Origin: Blautia sp. | Lineage (GTDB): Bacteria > Bacillota > Clostridia > Lachnospirales > Lachnospiraceae | Assembly (NCBI GenBank): GCA_023667395.1 | Contig: JAMPAC010000004.1 | Coordinates: 13,417 to 76,331, forward strand | Length of the DNA: 62,915 bases | Direction of reading: 5' to 3' | In this document: positions 34,474 to 42,874 of the stretch, piece after piece | Numbering within the stretch: position 1 is the stretch's first letter | How the letters are laid out: each line of letters starts with the position of its first letter | Translations under genes and position numbers: made by a program | Notes under the pieces: generated by a model | What the model was told of the DNA's origin: nothing | Seen by the model: only the letters and a program-made list of their open reading frames with translations | Database searches by the model: none

Positions 34474-34527
34474 AACGAACCATCCTTTCCAAATACTGAA
34501 CCATACATCGTTGTTTCTATATTCTTC

Positions 34528-34555
34528 ATTATATCCCGATCAATTAAATTGTAAA
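34528..34555 (-). promoter_or_regulatory. Promoter of the HPr-like gene
   Basis: On the minus strand TTTACA (34550-34555), a 16-base spacer and TATAAT (34528-34533), located 55 bases before the start codon. Confidence 0.6.
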
Positions 34556-34629
34556 GCTGATAACTTTTCAAAATTTTTCCTGAAAAAGCAGGTTTTTTTG
34601 TGCATTTTACTCATTATTCCGAAATTCTG

Positions 34630-35394
34630 TCATAAATTCCAAAATTCCGTCATATTTTTCCGAAATTTCAGGGGAAGCATGTTCTGCTGCAGTTTCAGGT
34701 TCTTCCGTTCCTCAATGGCTATTTTATGGCAGAAATACTGAAAAAGTTCCTGATATTCCCGCTCCTGTGCCGATATCCTGAACGCGGGATCATCCTCTTT
34801 CCCTCCCCCGTAAAACAGATACCACTGCTTTCCCGCAGGATGGATGGCATAGATTCCCCTGCGTTCATCCTGGATCATGAAATTTTCCTGCGGAAGCCTG
34901 TCCGAAAAATGGGGCATCAAAAAAGCCACCACATTATTCCCGGGATCTATCTTTGCATAAAGCACACCGTTTTCCAGTTCCTGAAAACGCAGGAATTCCC
35001 GCAGATGATCCAGTTCCCTGCCTGCCATCCTTGCAAGGGCAAAGGCATGATGCACCTCGTTGTTGGCAAGATTATCAAACAGATGACCCGCTCCGCGCCT
35101 GGCCGACAGCCCGTCCACCACCGTCCGGTACACCGCCTGCGCTTTCCCCTCATCCTGCGAGGCAAGCGCCAGACACAAACGCATATAGTCATCCTCCCCA
35201 AAAATACGGTACAGGGAACGCATTACCTTATTCATTTTCTCCCGGTTCGGCATCACATATACATCCTCCGCAAACAAAATGGGCTCTTCTGTCAGGCTGA
35301 TGCAGGTGTCCATATGATCCCGCTTTTCCTCGTAGGCCAGATAGATTGCCGTAAAAATGCTCTCCAGGGAATCCTCGCATCTGTACACTGTCAT
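34630..35394 (-). CDS. DUF4130 / TIGR03915-type probable DNA metabolism protein
   Basis: A 254-residue protein with MTVYRCEDSLESIFTAIYLA at its start and the conserved blocks GAGHLFDNLANNEVHHAFALA, LRFQELENGVLYAKIDPGNN and PHFSDRLPQENFMIQD. The family nearly always accompanies the radical SAM protein encoded just upstream, and in other bacteria it is fused to a uracil-DNA glycosylase domain. That points to a DNA modification or repair role. No UDG domain is present here. ATG 35394 is preferred over the longer ORF because it gives the family N-terminus and follows GGAGAAGG. Confidence 0.85.
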   Translation of the reverse strand: MTVYRCEDSLESIFTAIYLAYEEKRDHMDTCISLTEEPILFAEDVYVMPNREKMNKVMRSLYRIFGEDDYMRLCLALASQDEGKAQAVYRTVVDGLSARRGAGHLFDNLANNEVHHAFALARMAGRELDHLREFLRFQELENGVLYAKIDPGNNVVAFLMPHFSDRLPQENFMIQDERRGIYAIHPAGKQWYLFYGGGKEDDPAFRISAQEREYQELFQYFCHKIAIEERKNLKLQQNMLPLKFRKNMTEFWNL

Positions 35395-35498
35395 CCTTAT
35401 GCCTTCTCCATTCTCACTGACATTAAACTTTATCACTTTGCTGTAATTTCACCCTGCAATTTCAAACGCCTGCAACGGCATCATATGGACTATACTCC

Positions 35499-36851
35499 CT
35501 ACAGCTGCCCCACAGCCGCCTGCATCCTGTCCGCCGTCGTCACAGGCTGCTCAAAACTGCCCACGTCAAACAGGGACATCTGCCGATAACTCATGCCGTC
35601 GCTCCCGAACCTGATCCGCTCCTGTTCCTCCGTCAGATTCCGCACAATATAATCTTCCTCCAGCTTCACCGGATACATCATCCTGCCGCTGCAGGTAATA
35701 AAATATAACGCCCGTTTCAGAACAACCCCAATCTTTTTTAAATCAGCGAAAGTCAGGTTCGCACTCCTGCGTGCCGCCACAATCCTCCGGGCGCTTTTCA
35801 CACCCACGCCGGGAATCCGCAGAAGCTGCTCCATGGGCGCCCTATTGATCTCCACGGGAAACTGCTCCAGATGCCTCACCGCCCAATCCTCCTTGGGATC
35901 CAGCATCACATTGAAAAAAGGACGCTTCTCGTCCAGCAATTCCTCCGCCTTAAAACCATAAAACCGCAGTAGCCAGTCCGCCTGATACAGACGGTGCTCC
36001 CGAAGCAGGGGCGGACCGCCGGGCAGTGCGGGAAGCTGTCTGTCCCCCGTCACATTCACAAAGGCGGAATAAAAGACCCTCTTCAGGTCAAATTTCTGGT
36101 ACAGGCTTTCCGCCACGTTCAGGATCTGGTAATCATTCTCCGGCGTAGCGCCAATGATCATCTGTGTCGCCTGCCCGCCGCCCACAAACGTGGGCGCGTT
36201 CCGGTAAAGCACCAGATCGTTTTTATTCTCCACAATCCCATTCTGGATCTGCCGCATGGGAGTGAGGATGTTTTTCCGGTGCTTATTGGGCGCCAGCGCG
36301 CGCAGCCCCGCCGCCGTGGGCAGTTCCAGGTTAACACTCATCCTGTCCACCAGAAAGCCGATACGGCGGATCAGTTCCGGATCTGCACCGGGAATGGCTT
36401 TCACATGGACATACCCGTTAAAACGATACTGCTTCCGCAGCAGCCAGATCGTCCGGAAAATCAGTTCCATGGTAAAGGAAGGACTGTTCAAAATACCGGA
36501 ACTTAAAAAAAGTCCTTCTATATAATTCCTGCGGTAAAATTCCACTGTCAGCCTGCATACCTCATCCGGGGTAAAGGTGGCCCGGGGCACGTCATTGGAA
36601 CAGCGGTTCAGGCAGTACTTACAATCATAAATACATTCGTTGGTGAGCAGTATCTTCAAAAGGGAAATACAGCGCCCGTCGCTGCTGAAACTGTGGCAGA
36701 TTCCCGCCGCCACACAATTCCCCATATCCACGCCGTTCCCCTTACGGTCCACGCCGCTGGAGGTACACGCCACATCATACTTCGCCGAATTCGCCAGGAT
36801 CCCCAGCTTTTCCATCAAAGGCATCTCTTTTCCCGTAGTCAGGTATTCCAT
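35499..36851 (-). CDS. Putative DNA modification/repair radical SAM protein (TIGR03916-type)
   Basis: A 450-residue protein. Radical SAM cluster CIYDCKYC lies near residue 70, preceded by MGNCVAAGICHSF. A C-terminal helix-hairpin-helix IPGVGVKSARRIVAARR points to DNA binding. It is paired with the DUF4130 protein 104 bases downstream. The family is predicted to act on DNA, but the reaction is not known to me. Two LexA-type boxes overlap its promoter, so it is likely induced by DNA damage. ATG follows AAGGGAG by eight bases. Confidence 0.88.
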   Translation of the reverse strand: MEYLTTGKEMPLMEKLGILANSAKYDVACTSSGVDRKGNGVDMGNCVAAGICHSFSSDGRCISLLKILLTNECIYDCKYCLNRCSNDVPRATFTPDEVCRLTVEFYRRNYIEGLFLSSGILNSPSFTMELIFRTIWLLRKQYRFNGYVHVKAIPGADPELIRRIGFLVDRMSVNLELPTAAGLRALAPNKHRKNILTPMRQIQNGIVENKNDLVLYRNAPTFVGGGQATQMIIGATPENDYQILNVAESLYQKFDLKRVFYSAFVNVTGDRQLPALPGGPPLLREHRLYQADWLLRFYGFKAEELLDEKRPFFNVMLDPKEDWAVRHLEQFPVEINRAPMEQLLRIPGVGVKSARRIVAARRSANLTFADLKKIGVVLKRALYFITCSGRMMYPVKLEEDYIVRNLTEEQERIRFGSDGMSYRQMSLFDVGSFEQPVTTADRMQAAVGQL

Positions 36852-36879
36852 GGCAGAGTCTCCCTTCTTTGCAAGCTTA

Positions 36880-36927
36880 GAACATTTGTTCTGTATCTAC
36901 CATAGCACATATGTTCTGGTTTTGCAA
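36880..36927 (-). promoter_or_regulatory. LexA-regulated promoter of the repair radical SAM gene
   Basis: Minus-strand TTGCAA (36922-36927), 17-base spacer and TATGGT (36899-36904). A perfect Gram-positive SOS palindrome GAACATTTGTTC lies at 36880-36891 and a near match GCACATATGTTC at 36905-36916, the latter filling the promoter spacer. Binding of LexA would block the promoter. Confidence 0.8.
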
Positions 36928-37128
36928 GCAGCTTATGTAAATTTTTCGTATTCAGCGTAACCGTTCAGTATAATTCAGCCCCGTTAGTATCCGGCGGCTT
37001 GGCGGTTTGCAGATAAAGGAACGACGGAAACGTGTAGTCCTGTTCTGAGCGGACTTTGGGGGACGCACCTGGCGGGAATGAAATCCACGCCGTCCCACTG
37101 GCAAACCTCCAGAAATCCAAAAAAACTA
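36928..37128. other. Gap between divergent repair gene and asnA
   Basis: About 200 bases with no convincing ORF. A minus-strand ORF here has no recognisable content. I see no T-box or riboswitch motif before asnA. Confidence 0.4.
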
Positions 37129-37157
37129 TTGCAAAATCCCCCAAAAAGCAGTTAAAT
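37129..37157 (+). promoter_or_regulatory. Possible asnA promoter
   Basis: TTGCAA (37129-37134), 17 bases, TTAAAT (37152-37157). The -10 is weak; a TATATG a few bases later is an alternative. Confidence 0.4.
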
Positions 37158-37197
37158 GATATATGAAAATAATTCACACCATAAGGAAACCAAAAAC

Positions 37198-38208
37198 ATG
37201 TCAAATTTAAAACTACCCAAAGACTACACCTCCGAACTGAACCTGCACGATACCCAGGTGGCCATCAAGACGGTAAAGGATTTCTTCCAGACCCTGCTGT
37301 CGGAGCGCCTGAACCTCCTGCGTGTGTCCGCTCCCCTGTTCGTGGATCCGGCCTCCGGCCTGAACGACAACCTAAACGGCGTGGAGCGCCCCGTCTCTTT
37401 TGATATCAAATATCAGGAGGGCAGGGAGGGCGAAATCGTGCATTCCCTGGCAAAATGGAAGCGTTACGCCCTGAAAAAATACGGATTTGCCGCAGGCGAG
37501 GGGCTCTACACCGATATGAGCGCCATCCGCCGGGACGAGGACGTGGACAATATCCACTCCATCTATGTGGATCAGTGGGACTGGGAAAAGATCATCCGCA
37601 GGGAAGACCGCAACCTGGACACCCTGAAAGATACCGTGCGCGTCATTTACAAAGTGCTTCGCAAGACGGAAAAATACATGGCGATCCACTTCGATTACAT
37701 TGAAGAAATCCTGCCCCATGATATTTTCTTCATTACCACCACGGAACTGGCGGAAATGTTCCCTGACTACTCCCCCAGGGAGCGGGAATATTACATAGCC
37801 AAGGCAAAAGGCGCCGTCTGCATCATGCAGATTGGCGATAAACTGGATAACGGCGAGCCCCACGACGGGCGTGCGCCGGATTATGACGACTGGCAGTTAA
37901 ACGGCGATATCATCGTGTACTACCCGGTTCTGGATATCGCGCTGGAACTTTCCAGCATGGGCATCCGCGTGGATAAGGAATCCCTGCTGTCGCAGCTGGA
38001 TAAGGCGGGATGCCCCGAGCGCGCGAACCTGCCTTTCCACCAGGCGGTCATCAACGAGGAAGTGCCCTATACCATCGGCGGCGGCATCGGCCAGTCCCGT
38101 ATCTGCATGTTCTTCCTGCGCAAGGCGCATATCGGCGAGGTACAGAGTTCCCTCTGGCCCGAGGACGTGATGGCGGAAGCGGAAAAAAGAGGTCTGCAGC
38201 TTTTATAA
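37198..38208 (+). CDS. asnA: Aspartate-ammonia ligase (asparagine synthetase A)
   Basis: A 336-residue class II synthetase-like enzyme making asparagine from aspartate, ammonia and ATP. AsnA features are present: SERLNLLRVSAPLFVDPASG near the start, RPVSFDI, AKWKRYALKKYG, TDMSAIRRDED, VDQWDWEKII and GGGIGQSRICMF at the end. Length matches the family (about 330). ATG 37198 follows AAGGAAACC. The stop codon lies within a strong terminator stem-loop. Confidence 0.95.
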   Translation: MSNLKLPKDYTSELNLHDTQVAIKTVKDFFQTLLSERLNLLRVSAPLFVDPASGLNDNLNGVERPVSFDIKYQEGREGEIVHSLAKWKRYALKKYGFAAGEGLYTDMSAIRRDEDVDNIHSIYVDQWDWEKIIRREDRNLDTLKDTVRVIYKVLRKTEKYMAIHFDYIEEILPHDIFFITTTELAEMFPDYSPREREYYIAKAKGAVCIMQIGDKLDNGEPHDGRAPDYDDWQLNGDIIVYYPVLDIALELSSMGIRVDKESLLSQLDKAGCPERANLPFHQAVINEEVPYTIGGGIGQSRICMFFLRKAHIGEVQSSLWPEDVMAEAEKRGLQLL

Positions 38209-38225
38209 GCTGCGGACCCCTTTCT
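38191..38225. terminator. Terminator between asnA and the membrane protein gene
   Basis: GGTCTGCAGCTT (38191-38202) and AAGCTGCGGACC (38207-38218) form a 12-bp stem with a TTAT loop that includes the asnA stop codon, followed by CCTTTCTC. Probably bidirectional. Confidence 0.75.
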
Positions 38226-40306
38226 CATTCATAAAAGGCAAACCGGTCATTCCGCCAGGTCTGCTCATATCCGTTCCTCTCCATAAAATCCCGGATCAAC
38301 TGCCATTTTTCCTGAAGCAGTTCCCATTTTTCATCCTGCACCGATTCGTCCCAACTGCAGTCCACTAGGACAACGGGCTTATCTGCACTGCCATCCCGTA
38401 TCTGCCTTTCCGTCTCCTCCAGGTCGTCCCGCAGGGTCTCGCAGCCATAGGAGCGCAGGTCGATCCACGCGTTAAAGGCGGGCGGCATCTGCAGATAATA
38501 GGAAAACGCCGGTATGTTCCCAAACAGGATCACTTCCCTGCCCTGCAGCCCCCGCTCCTCCACATAGCCGCCAAGTTCCGTCAGCCACTGCGCCCTCTCG
38601 GGGCTCATCTTTATATTCTTTAAAATCTCATTATTTTCCACCGATGCCGTCAGGTTGTATACCCCGGTTGCCTCCGCAAAGACAAATCTGGTCCCGAAAC
38701 CGCCAAACTGGAACAGGCACATGCCCAGGAATGCCGCCAGGATTGCTTTCACAGGGAAAGCGCGGAATGTGATCTTTCCAATACGTTTTTCCGTCACATG
38801 GACACAGAAGCGCCAGCACTGCCACAACGTATAAGGCGCTGCCACAAAAAGGTTGTTCATGCTGGGGTACACCCTGTTATTGCTGCCCAGCGAAGTCAAC
38901 AGCACCACCAGCACTACCATGGCGCCGATGAGCCTTTCCTGCTTTGTACTTTTAGGGTTCAAAAAGCTGACCGCGCCCGTAAACATCGTCAGCATCAGAA
39001 ACAGAATACCCGGCCGGAGCATGGAACCGTAGCTGATGGGACCGTCCCGCAGGAAATCCAGGGAACAGAATCCGTTCAGATACAGCCATGCCAGCATGAT
39101 CGCGCTGACCATGCCCCAGAGGATCCTGCTCTCCCACCAAAGAGCCCTTTCCATCCCGCACCGCTTCTGGAACAGCCAGCCCACTGCCGCAGATAACGCC
39201 AGTCCCCCCACCAATGCCAACACAAATAACACATTTGGCTCCAAAAGTCCGGAACCGGCTGCCATGCCTGCCTGGCTGCGAATGCCTTTCACATACAGCC
39301 ATCTCACCGCCACCGCCCCTGTGAACGCCAGGAGAACCCTGCCGCAGCACCACCAGAGCATTTTCTGAAGCCTGCCATAAACCCGCAGCAGCAGATCCAC
39401 CATCACAAAAAACAGGATCCCCGCCGCTAAGATCACGCCGATCCGTATCACCCAGTAGAAATTTTCCACATAGGTATTTATCATCCCCATGAGCATGGAG
39501 TCCGCCTTATAATCCGTGGCGGTGTCCGTCATGGCAAACAGTCTCCGGATCCCCGCCGCATAATTTCCAAGACCATATCTCACATGGATGAACCCCAGCA
39601 GCGCAAGCAGCGCGCCGCCATACCCCGCAAAGCACCAGAACGTATGCTGTCCCATCCTGCGCCACAGGCTTTCGCCCTGCACCGCCCGCCTGTCTTTCTC
39701 CTGAAACCACGCCGCCGCGTCATAAGCCCACACCGCCAGGATCATGGCCGCCTCAGGCAGATTGGAGAACCGTACCAGCACGTTTGCCCCCAGACAGACC
39801 CCCGCCAGCACAAGGCAGGCTTTCTTCTCCTCCGTCAGCCCCCGGTACAGCAGAATCACACATCCCAGGAAAAGCACATAGGTCAGGTAATTATACAAAA
39901 GCGCCGTGGGGCACCAGCAGAGGCTGACAGCCATCATTTCCCCCGCAAACGCGATCCATCCGGGCACTTTCAGCCTGCGGGTGCAGAAAAAATAGCCCAT
40001 CACTGCCAGCAGACTGACAAACAGCCCGGTGTAAAAGTTCATCCCCATCAGGCTCCCGGCGCCGGGCAGCTTTGTCAGCAGGTTCCCGGCCGCGTTGGCG
40101 AGATAAGTGGAAAACAGCCACATGGGATCCATATGCTCCGTTCCCATGTACTGAAAATTCGCATAATTATAGCCGGTATCCCAGAAGTCCAGTCCCCAGT
40201 CGATGTGGCGCAGGGGATAAAAGACCATTATCACTATAAACAGATTTTCCAACAGGTTTGTCCGGCGGTCATATTGCATCATTTTTTGTCCAGTCATCTT
40301 TCCCAT
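38225..40306 (-). CDS. Large polytopic membrane protein, GT-C glycosyltransferase-like
   Basis: A 693-residue protein with about a dozen hydrophobic helices and a C-terminal soluble domain of about 150 residues (after FAEATGVYNL). The first loop has LDFWDTGYNYANF, an acidic motif placed as in GT-C-fold glycosyltransferases that use lipid-linked sugars. Similar proteins in clostridia are uncharacterised. I infer a cell-surface glycan role. It starts ten bases after the pyrophosphatase stop, so the two genes may be co-transcribed. Confidence 0.6.
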   Translation of the reverse strand: MGKMTGQKMMQYDRRTNLLENLFIVIMVFYPLRHIDWGLDFWDTGYNYANFQYMGTEHMDPMWLFSTYLANAAGNLLTKLPGAGSLMGMNFYTGLFVSLLAVMGYFFCTRRLKVPGWIAFAGEMMAVSLCWCPTALLYNYLTYVLFLGCVILLYRGLTEEKKACLVLAGVCLGANVLVRFSNLPEAAMILAVWAYDAAAWFQEKDRRAVQGESLWRRMGQHTFWCFAGYGGALLALLGFIHVRYGLGNYAAGIRRLFAMTDTATDYKADSMLMGMINTYVENFYWVIRIGVILAAGILFFVMVDLLLRVYGRLQKMLWWCCGRVLLAFTGAVAVRWLYVKGIRSQAGMAAGSGLLEPNVLFVLALVGGLALSAAVGWLFQKRCGMERALWWESRILWGMVSAIMLAWLYLNGFCSLDFLRDGPISYGSMLRPGILFLMLTMFTGAVSFLNPKSTKQERLIGAMVVLVVLLTSLGSNNRVYPSMNNLFVAAPYTLWQCWRFCVHVTEKRIGKITFRAFPVKAILAAFLGMCLFQFGGFGTRFVFAEATGVYNLTASVENNEILKNIKMSPERAQWLTELGGYVEERGLQGREVILFGNIPAFSYYLQMPPAFNAWIDLRSYGCETLRDDLEETERQIRDGSADKPVVLVDCSWDESVQDEKWELLQEKWQLIRDFMERNGYEQTWRNDRFAFYE

Positions 40307-40316
40307 AAGGCCTGCC

Positions 40317-41966
40317 TTACTGCTGCATACTGGCCATCAGCGCCGGGATCAGCTGCTTCTTCCGGGAGATCACGCCCTCCAGCCGGAAAGAATCCTCATC
40401 CGCCTGGACACCGAACGCATTCTGGATCAGTTCCTCCGCATTTTCCCCCACATACAGCAGTTCCGTGGACTCGCTGATGATATTGGTGAGCATGAAAAAG
40501 ATCATATTGACTTTCGCGGCCTCCTCCGTCTCTTTCAGATAAGGCAGAAGCCTCCCCTTAAGATCCGCCAGTTCCTCCTCCGTCATGGCGTTGACCTGGC
40601 CAACCCCGAAAGAAATGTCATTGCTTGAGAACGTCTTATAGTCCTGGTAAAAAATCTCCTTAGGATCCTTGTCCTTCAGGTTGCTCCCCGCCTTGAACAT
40701 CTCCCGGGCAAACTCCTCCACTTTGATCCCCGCAATGGACGCCAGTTCCTCCGCCGTCTGCCTGTCATATTCGGTGCAGGTGGGGGAACGGTACATCAGC
40801 GTGTCGGAAAGGATCGCCGCGCACAACAGGGAAGCAATGGTTTGGGTAATCTCCACTCCGTTTTCCCGGTACATCTGGTAAATGATCGTGGCGGTGCAGC
40901 CCAGGGGCTGATTGCGGAAAAATACCGGCGCGATGGTCTCCAGGCTTCCCAGCCGGTGATGGTCAATGATCTCCAGGATCTCCGCGTTCTCTATGCCATT
41001 TACCGCCTGATTCTTTTCATTGTGATCCACCAGGATCAGCTTCTTGGGCGACATATTCAGGAGATTCCGCCTGGATATCATGCCCACATAATTGCCATAT
41101 TTATCCAGTATGGGAAAATCCCTGTGCCGCTTCTTCGCCATCACTTCCTTGATCGTCTCGGTAAATTCGTCCAGCCGGAACGTGACCAGACTGTCCCGCC
41201 GCATGAAATGGGCAATGGGCATACTCTGGTTGATCAGCCTGGCCACCGTATAGGTATCATGGGGCGTGCCGATCACCGTGCAGCCTTTCTCCTCTGCCAG
41301 CTTCCTGATGGTCATGGAAACGGGTGCTCCCTCGCATACAATGATACAGTCCGCGTTCATCTCGATGGCGCAAAGCTGGGATTCATACCGATTCCCCAGG
41401 ATCACCAGGTCGTGTTCCTCAATATAATTTTCCATCAGGTCGGGATTGGCCGCCGCGATCAGTACCTTTCCCTGATCAAAAATCGCGTTCTCATCCCCGG
41501 TCACCAGATGTCCGTCCAGGGTCTCCAGGATATTCTTATACCTGGTCTTTGCCGTGGCAAGGATCCTGCTGTCATAGACGTCCATGTAGGAAGTGGCAAT
41601 ATCGCCTATGGTGATCAGGCCTGCCAGCTTATTTCCCTCCGTGATGGGCAGGGTAACCACATTCTTGTCCCGCATCAGGGTCCACGCCGTCTTCAGGGAA
41701 ATGCCCTGATCCACACCCGCCGTCTCCCGGATCTCAATGTCCCGCACCTGGGTCCTGACATCCTTTATGTACACGGGCGGCTGCACGCCGAACCGCTCCA
41801 TGACATACTGGCTTTCCTCGTTGAGATGCCCCGCACGCACGGCAATGTACTCCACATCCCCATTTAACTTACTCTTTAGATGGGCATAGCAGATCGCGGA
41901 ACAGATGGAATCCGTATCCGGGTTCTTATGCCCTATGACAAATACTTTTTCTTTCTTGATGCTCAT
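40317..41966 (-). CDS. Manganese-dependent inorganic pyrophosphatase with CBS and DRTGG domains
   Basis: A 549-residue DHH-family protein. The first DHH motif GHKNPDTDSI is at the start and LVDHNE with IDHHRLG follow after an insert. The insert (about residues 70-300) contains two CBS halves around a DRTGG domain, as in family II pyrophosphatases of clostridia that respond to adenine nucleotides and diadenosine polyphosphates. The C-terminal DHHA2 part includes SRKKQLIPAL. The enzyme hydrolyses pyrophosphate in the cytosol. The start MSIKKEKVFVIGHKN matches the family. Confidence 0.92.
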   Translation of the reverse strand: MSIKKEKVFVIGHKNPDTDSICSAICYAHLKSKLNGDVEYIAVRAGHLNEESQYVMERFGVQPPVYIKDVRTQVRDIEIRETAGVDQGISLKTAWTLMRDKNVVTLPITEGNKLAGLITIGDIATSYMDVYDSRILATAKTRYKNILETLDGHLVTGDENAIFDQGKVLIAAANPDLMENYIEEHDLVILGNRYESQLCAIEMNADCIIVCEGAPVSMTIRKLAEEKGCTVIGTPHDTYTVARLINQSMPIAHFMRRDSLVTFRLDEFTETIKEVMAKKRHRDFPILDKYGNYVGMISRRNLLNMSPKKLILVDHNEKNQAVNGIENAEILEIIDHHRLGSLETIAPVFFRNQPLGCTATIIYQMYRENGVEITQTIASLLCAAILSDTLMYRSPTCTEYDRQTAEELASIAGIKVEEFAREMFKAGSNLKDKDPKEIFYQDYKTFSSNDISFGVGQVNAMTEEELADLKGRLLPYLKETEEAAKVNMIFFMLTNIISESTELLYVGENAEELIQNAFGVQADEDSFRLEGVISRKKQLIPALMASMQQ

Positions 41967-42052
41967 GTGTCTTATCCTCTTTCGATGGCTAGATTCTGGA
42001 TCAGGACATTATACCATGATTCCGTACGCTTCAGCGCACACTCAATTCAGAA

Positions 42053-42079
42053 GTTGACACAATGCCCTTCAGTGTCAAC
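42053..42079. promoter_or_regulatory. Inverted repeat upstream of the pyrophosphatase gene
   Basis: GTTGACAC (42053-42060) and GTGTCAAC (42072-42079) are perfect arms with an 11-base spacer. It sits between two copies of ACATTATACCAT (about 42006 and 42079), each containing a minus-strand TATAAT that could be a -10 element. Operator candidate. Confidence 0.4.
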
Positions 42080-42136
42080 ATTATACCATCATCCGGTTTT
42101 TTTTACCATATTGTACCGGACTTTTTGTATATATTA

Positions 42137-42180
42137 CGTAACAGTTCGTAATGGTTCCGTAACCTGTCCGAACTGTTACG
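42137..42180. promoter_or_regulatory. Long perfect stem-loop upstream of the ribbon-helix-helix gene
   Basis: CGTAACAGTTCG (42137-42148) and CGAACTGTTACG (42169-42180) pair perfectly. The loop holds a second GGTT/AACC stem. TTTTC follows. Because it lies between divergent genes it is not an obvious gene-end terminator. It may be the operator of the small DNA-binding protein or an RNA hairpin. Confidence 0.45.
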
Positions 42181-42279
42181 TTTTCTCACTTTTTGAATAC
42201 TTTATTGAATATTTTCTTCTTGCATTTAAACACTTATAATTATATTATGAACCTACTAACCGCAAAGGAGGCCGTGCCT

Positions 42280-42453
42280 ATGAAAGAATTCGTCCCCTAC
42301 AAACATGAAAAAGAGGTCATCTCTATCCGCATCGATTCTGAAATGCTGAAAACGGTTGACTCTTCTGCAGAGCACGCAGGTATCAGCCGTAACGAATTTA
42401 TCAATCAATGCATTGCGTTTGCCTTAAATCACTTATCCGCTAAGGATAAGTGA
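42280..42453 (+). CDS. Small ribbon-helix-helix (CopG-like) protein
   Basis: A 57-residue protein. KEVISIRIDSEMLKTVDSSA and GISRNEFINQCIAFALN fit a ribbon-helix-helix DNA-binding fold (one beta strand and two helices). ATG 42280 follows AAAGGAGG by eight bases. A strong terminator follows. It could regulate the nearby recombinase or bind the 12-bp palindrome upstream. No toxin-like partner is adjacent. Confidence 0.75.
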   Translation: MKEFVPYKHEKEVISIRIDSEMLKTVDSSAEHAGISRNEFINQCIAFALNHLSAKDK

Positions 42454-42475
42454 CTGGCCGTGGTTTTAGTATACC

Positions 42476-42512
42476 AACGCCCCCTGCGTCATGCAGGGGG
42501 CGTTTACTTTTC
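42476..42512 (+). terminator. Strong intrinsic terminator
   Basis: AACGCCCCCTGC (42476-42487) and GCAGGGGGCGTT (42493-42504) form a 12-bp GC-rich stem with a 5-base loop, followed by TTACTTTTC. Ends the small ribbon-helix-helix gene and may also stop the convergent 81-residue gene. Confidence 0.85.
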
Positions 42513-42529
42513 TTCCCACTCATATCCAT

Positions 42530-42775
42530 TCACAGTCCCAGCCAGTTTTTAAGCGGATTCACCTTTCTCGCCTGCTCCATGATCTCCCCACGGTTTTCCC
42601 GCAGATACCGCTCCAGTTTGAACACTTCTTCATCCGAGAATCCCTCCGCATGGTCCACGATGCCGTCAGGTACGATTCCCTCCGCGATATCCTTACCGCG
42701 GATAAAAGACACCCTGACATAACGCCTGTCCCCTTTATTGATAATTCCCGATACCAACATATTTACAGAATCCAT
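42530..42775 (-). CDS. Conserved-looking 81-residue protein, unknown function
   Basis: A soluble protein with a beta-strand-rich first half (NMLVSGIINKGDRRYVRVSFIRG) and a helical acidic second half (FSDEEVFKLERYLRENRGEIMEQARKV, read in parts). ATG 42775 has a good site GGAGGGTGCGCA. Promoter TTGCAT-17-TATACT lies at 42797-42825 on the minus strand. No domain recognised. It is divergent from the tyrosine recombinase and shares an inverted repeat with it. Confidence 0.65.
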   Translation of the reverse strand: MDSVNMLVSGIINKGDRRYVRVSFIRGKDIAEGIVPDGIVDHAEGFSDEEVFKLERYLRENRGEIMEQARKVNPLKNWLGL

Positions 42776-42796
42776 TGCGCACCCTCCATAAATATC

Positions 42797-42838
42797 AGTA
42801 TACCATTATATCCATGTAAATGCAATTTATGGTATACT
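42797..42838. promoter_or_regulatory. Shared divergent promoter/operator of the 81-residue gene and the recombinase
   Basis: GTATACCAT (42798-42806) and ATGGTATAC (42829-42837) are perfect inverted arms. On the minus strand TTGCAT (42820-42825) and TATACT (42797-42802) form a 17-spaced promoter. On the plus strand TATACT at 42833-42838 can serve the recombinase. The inverted arms overlap both -10 elements, so one regulator could control both genes. Confidence 0.55.
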
Positions 42839-42874
42839 TTTATAAAAACCTGATCAGAAAAAGGAGAGCATTTT

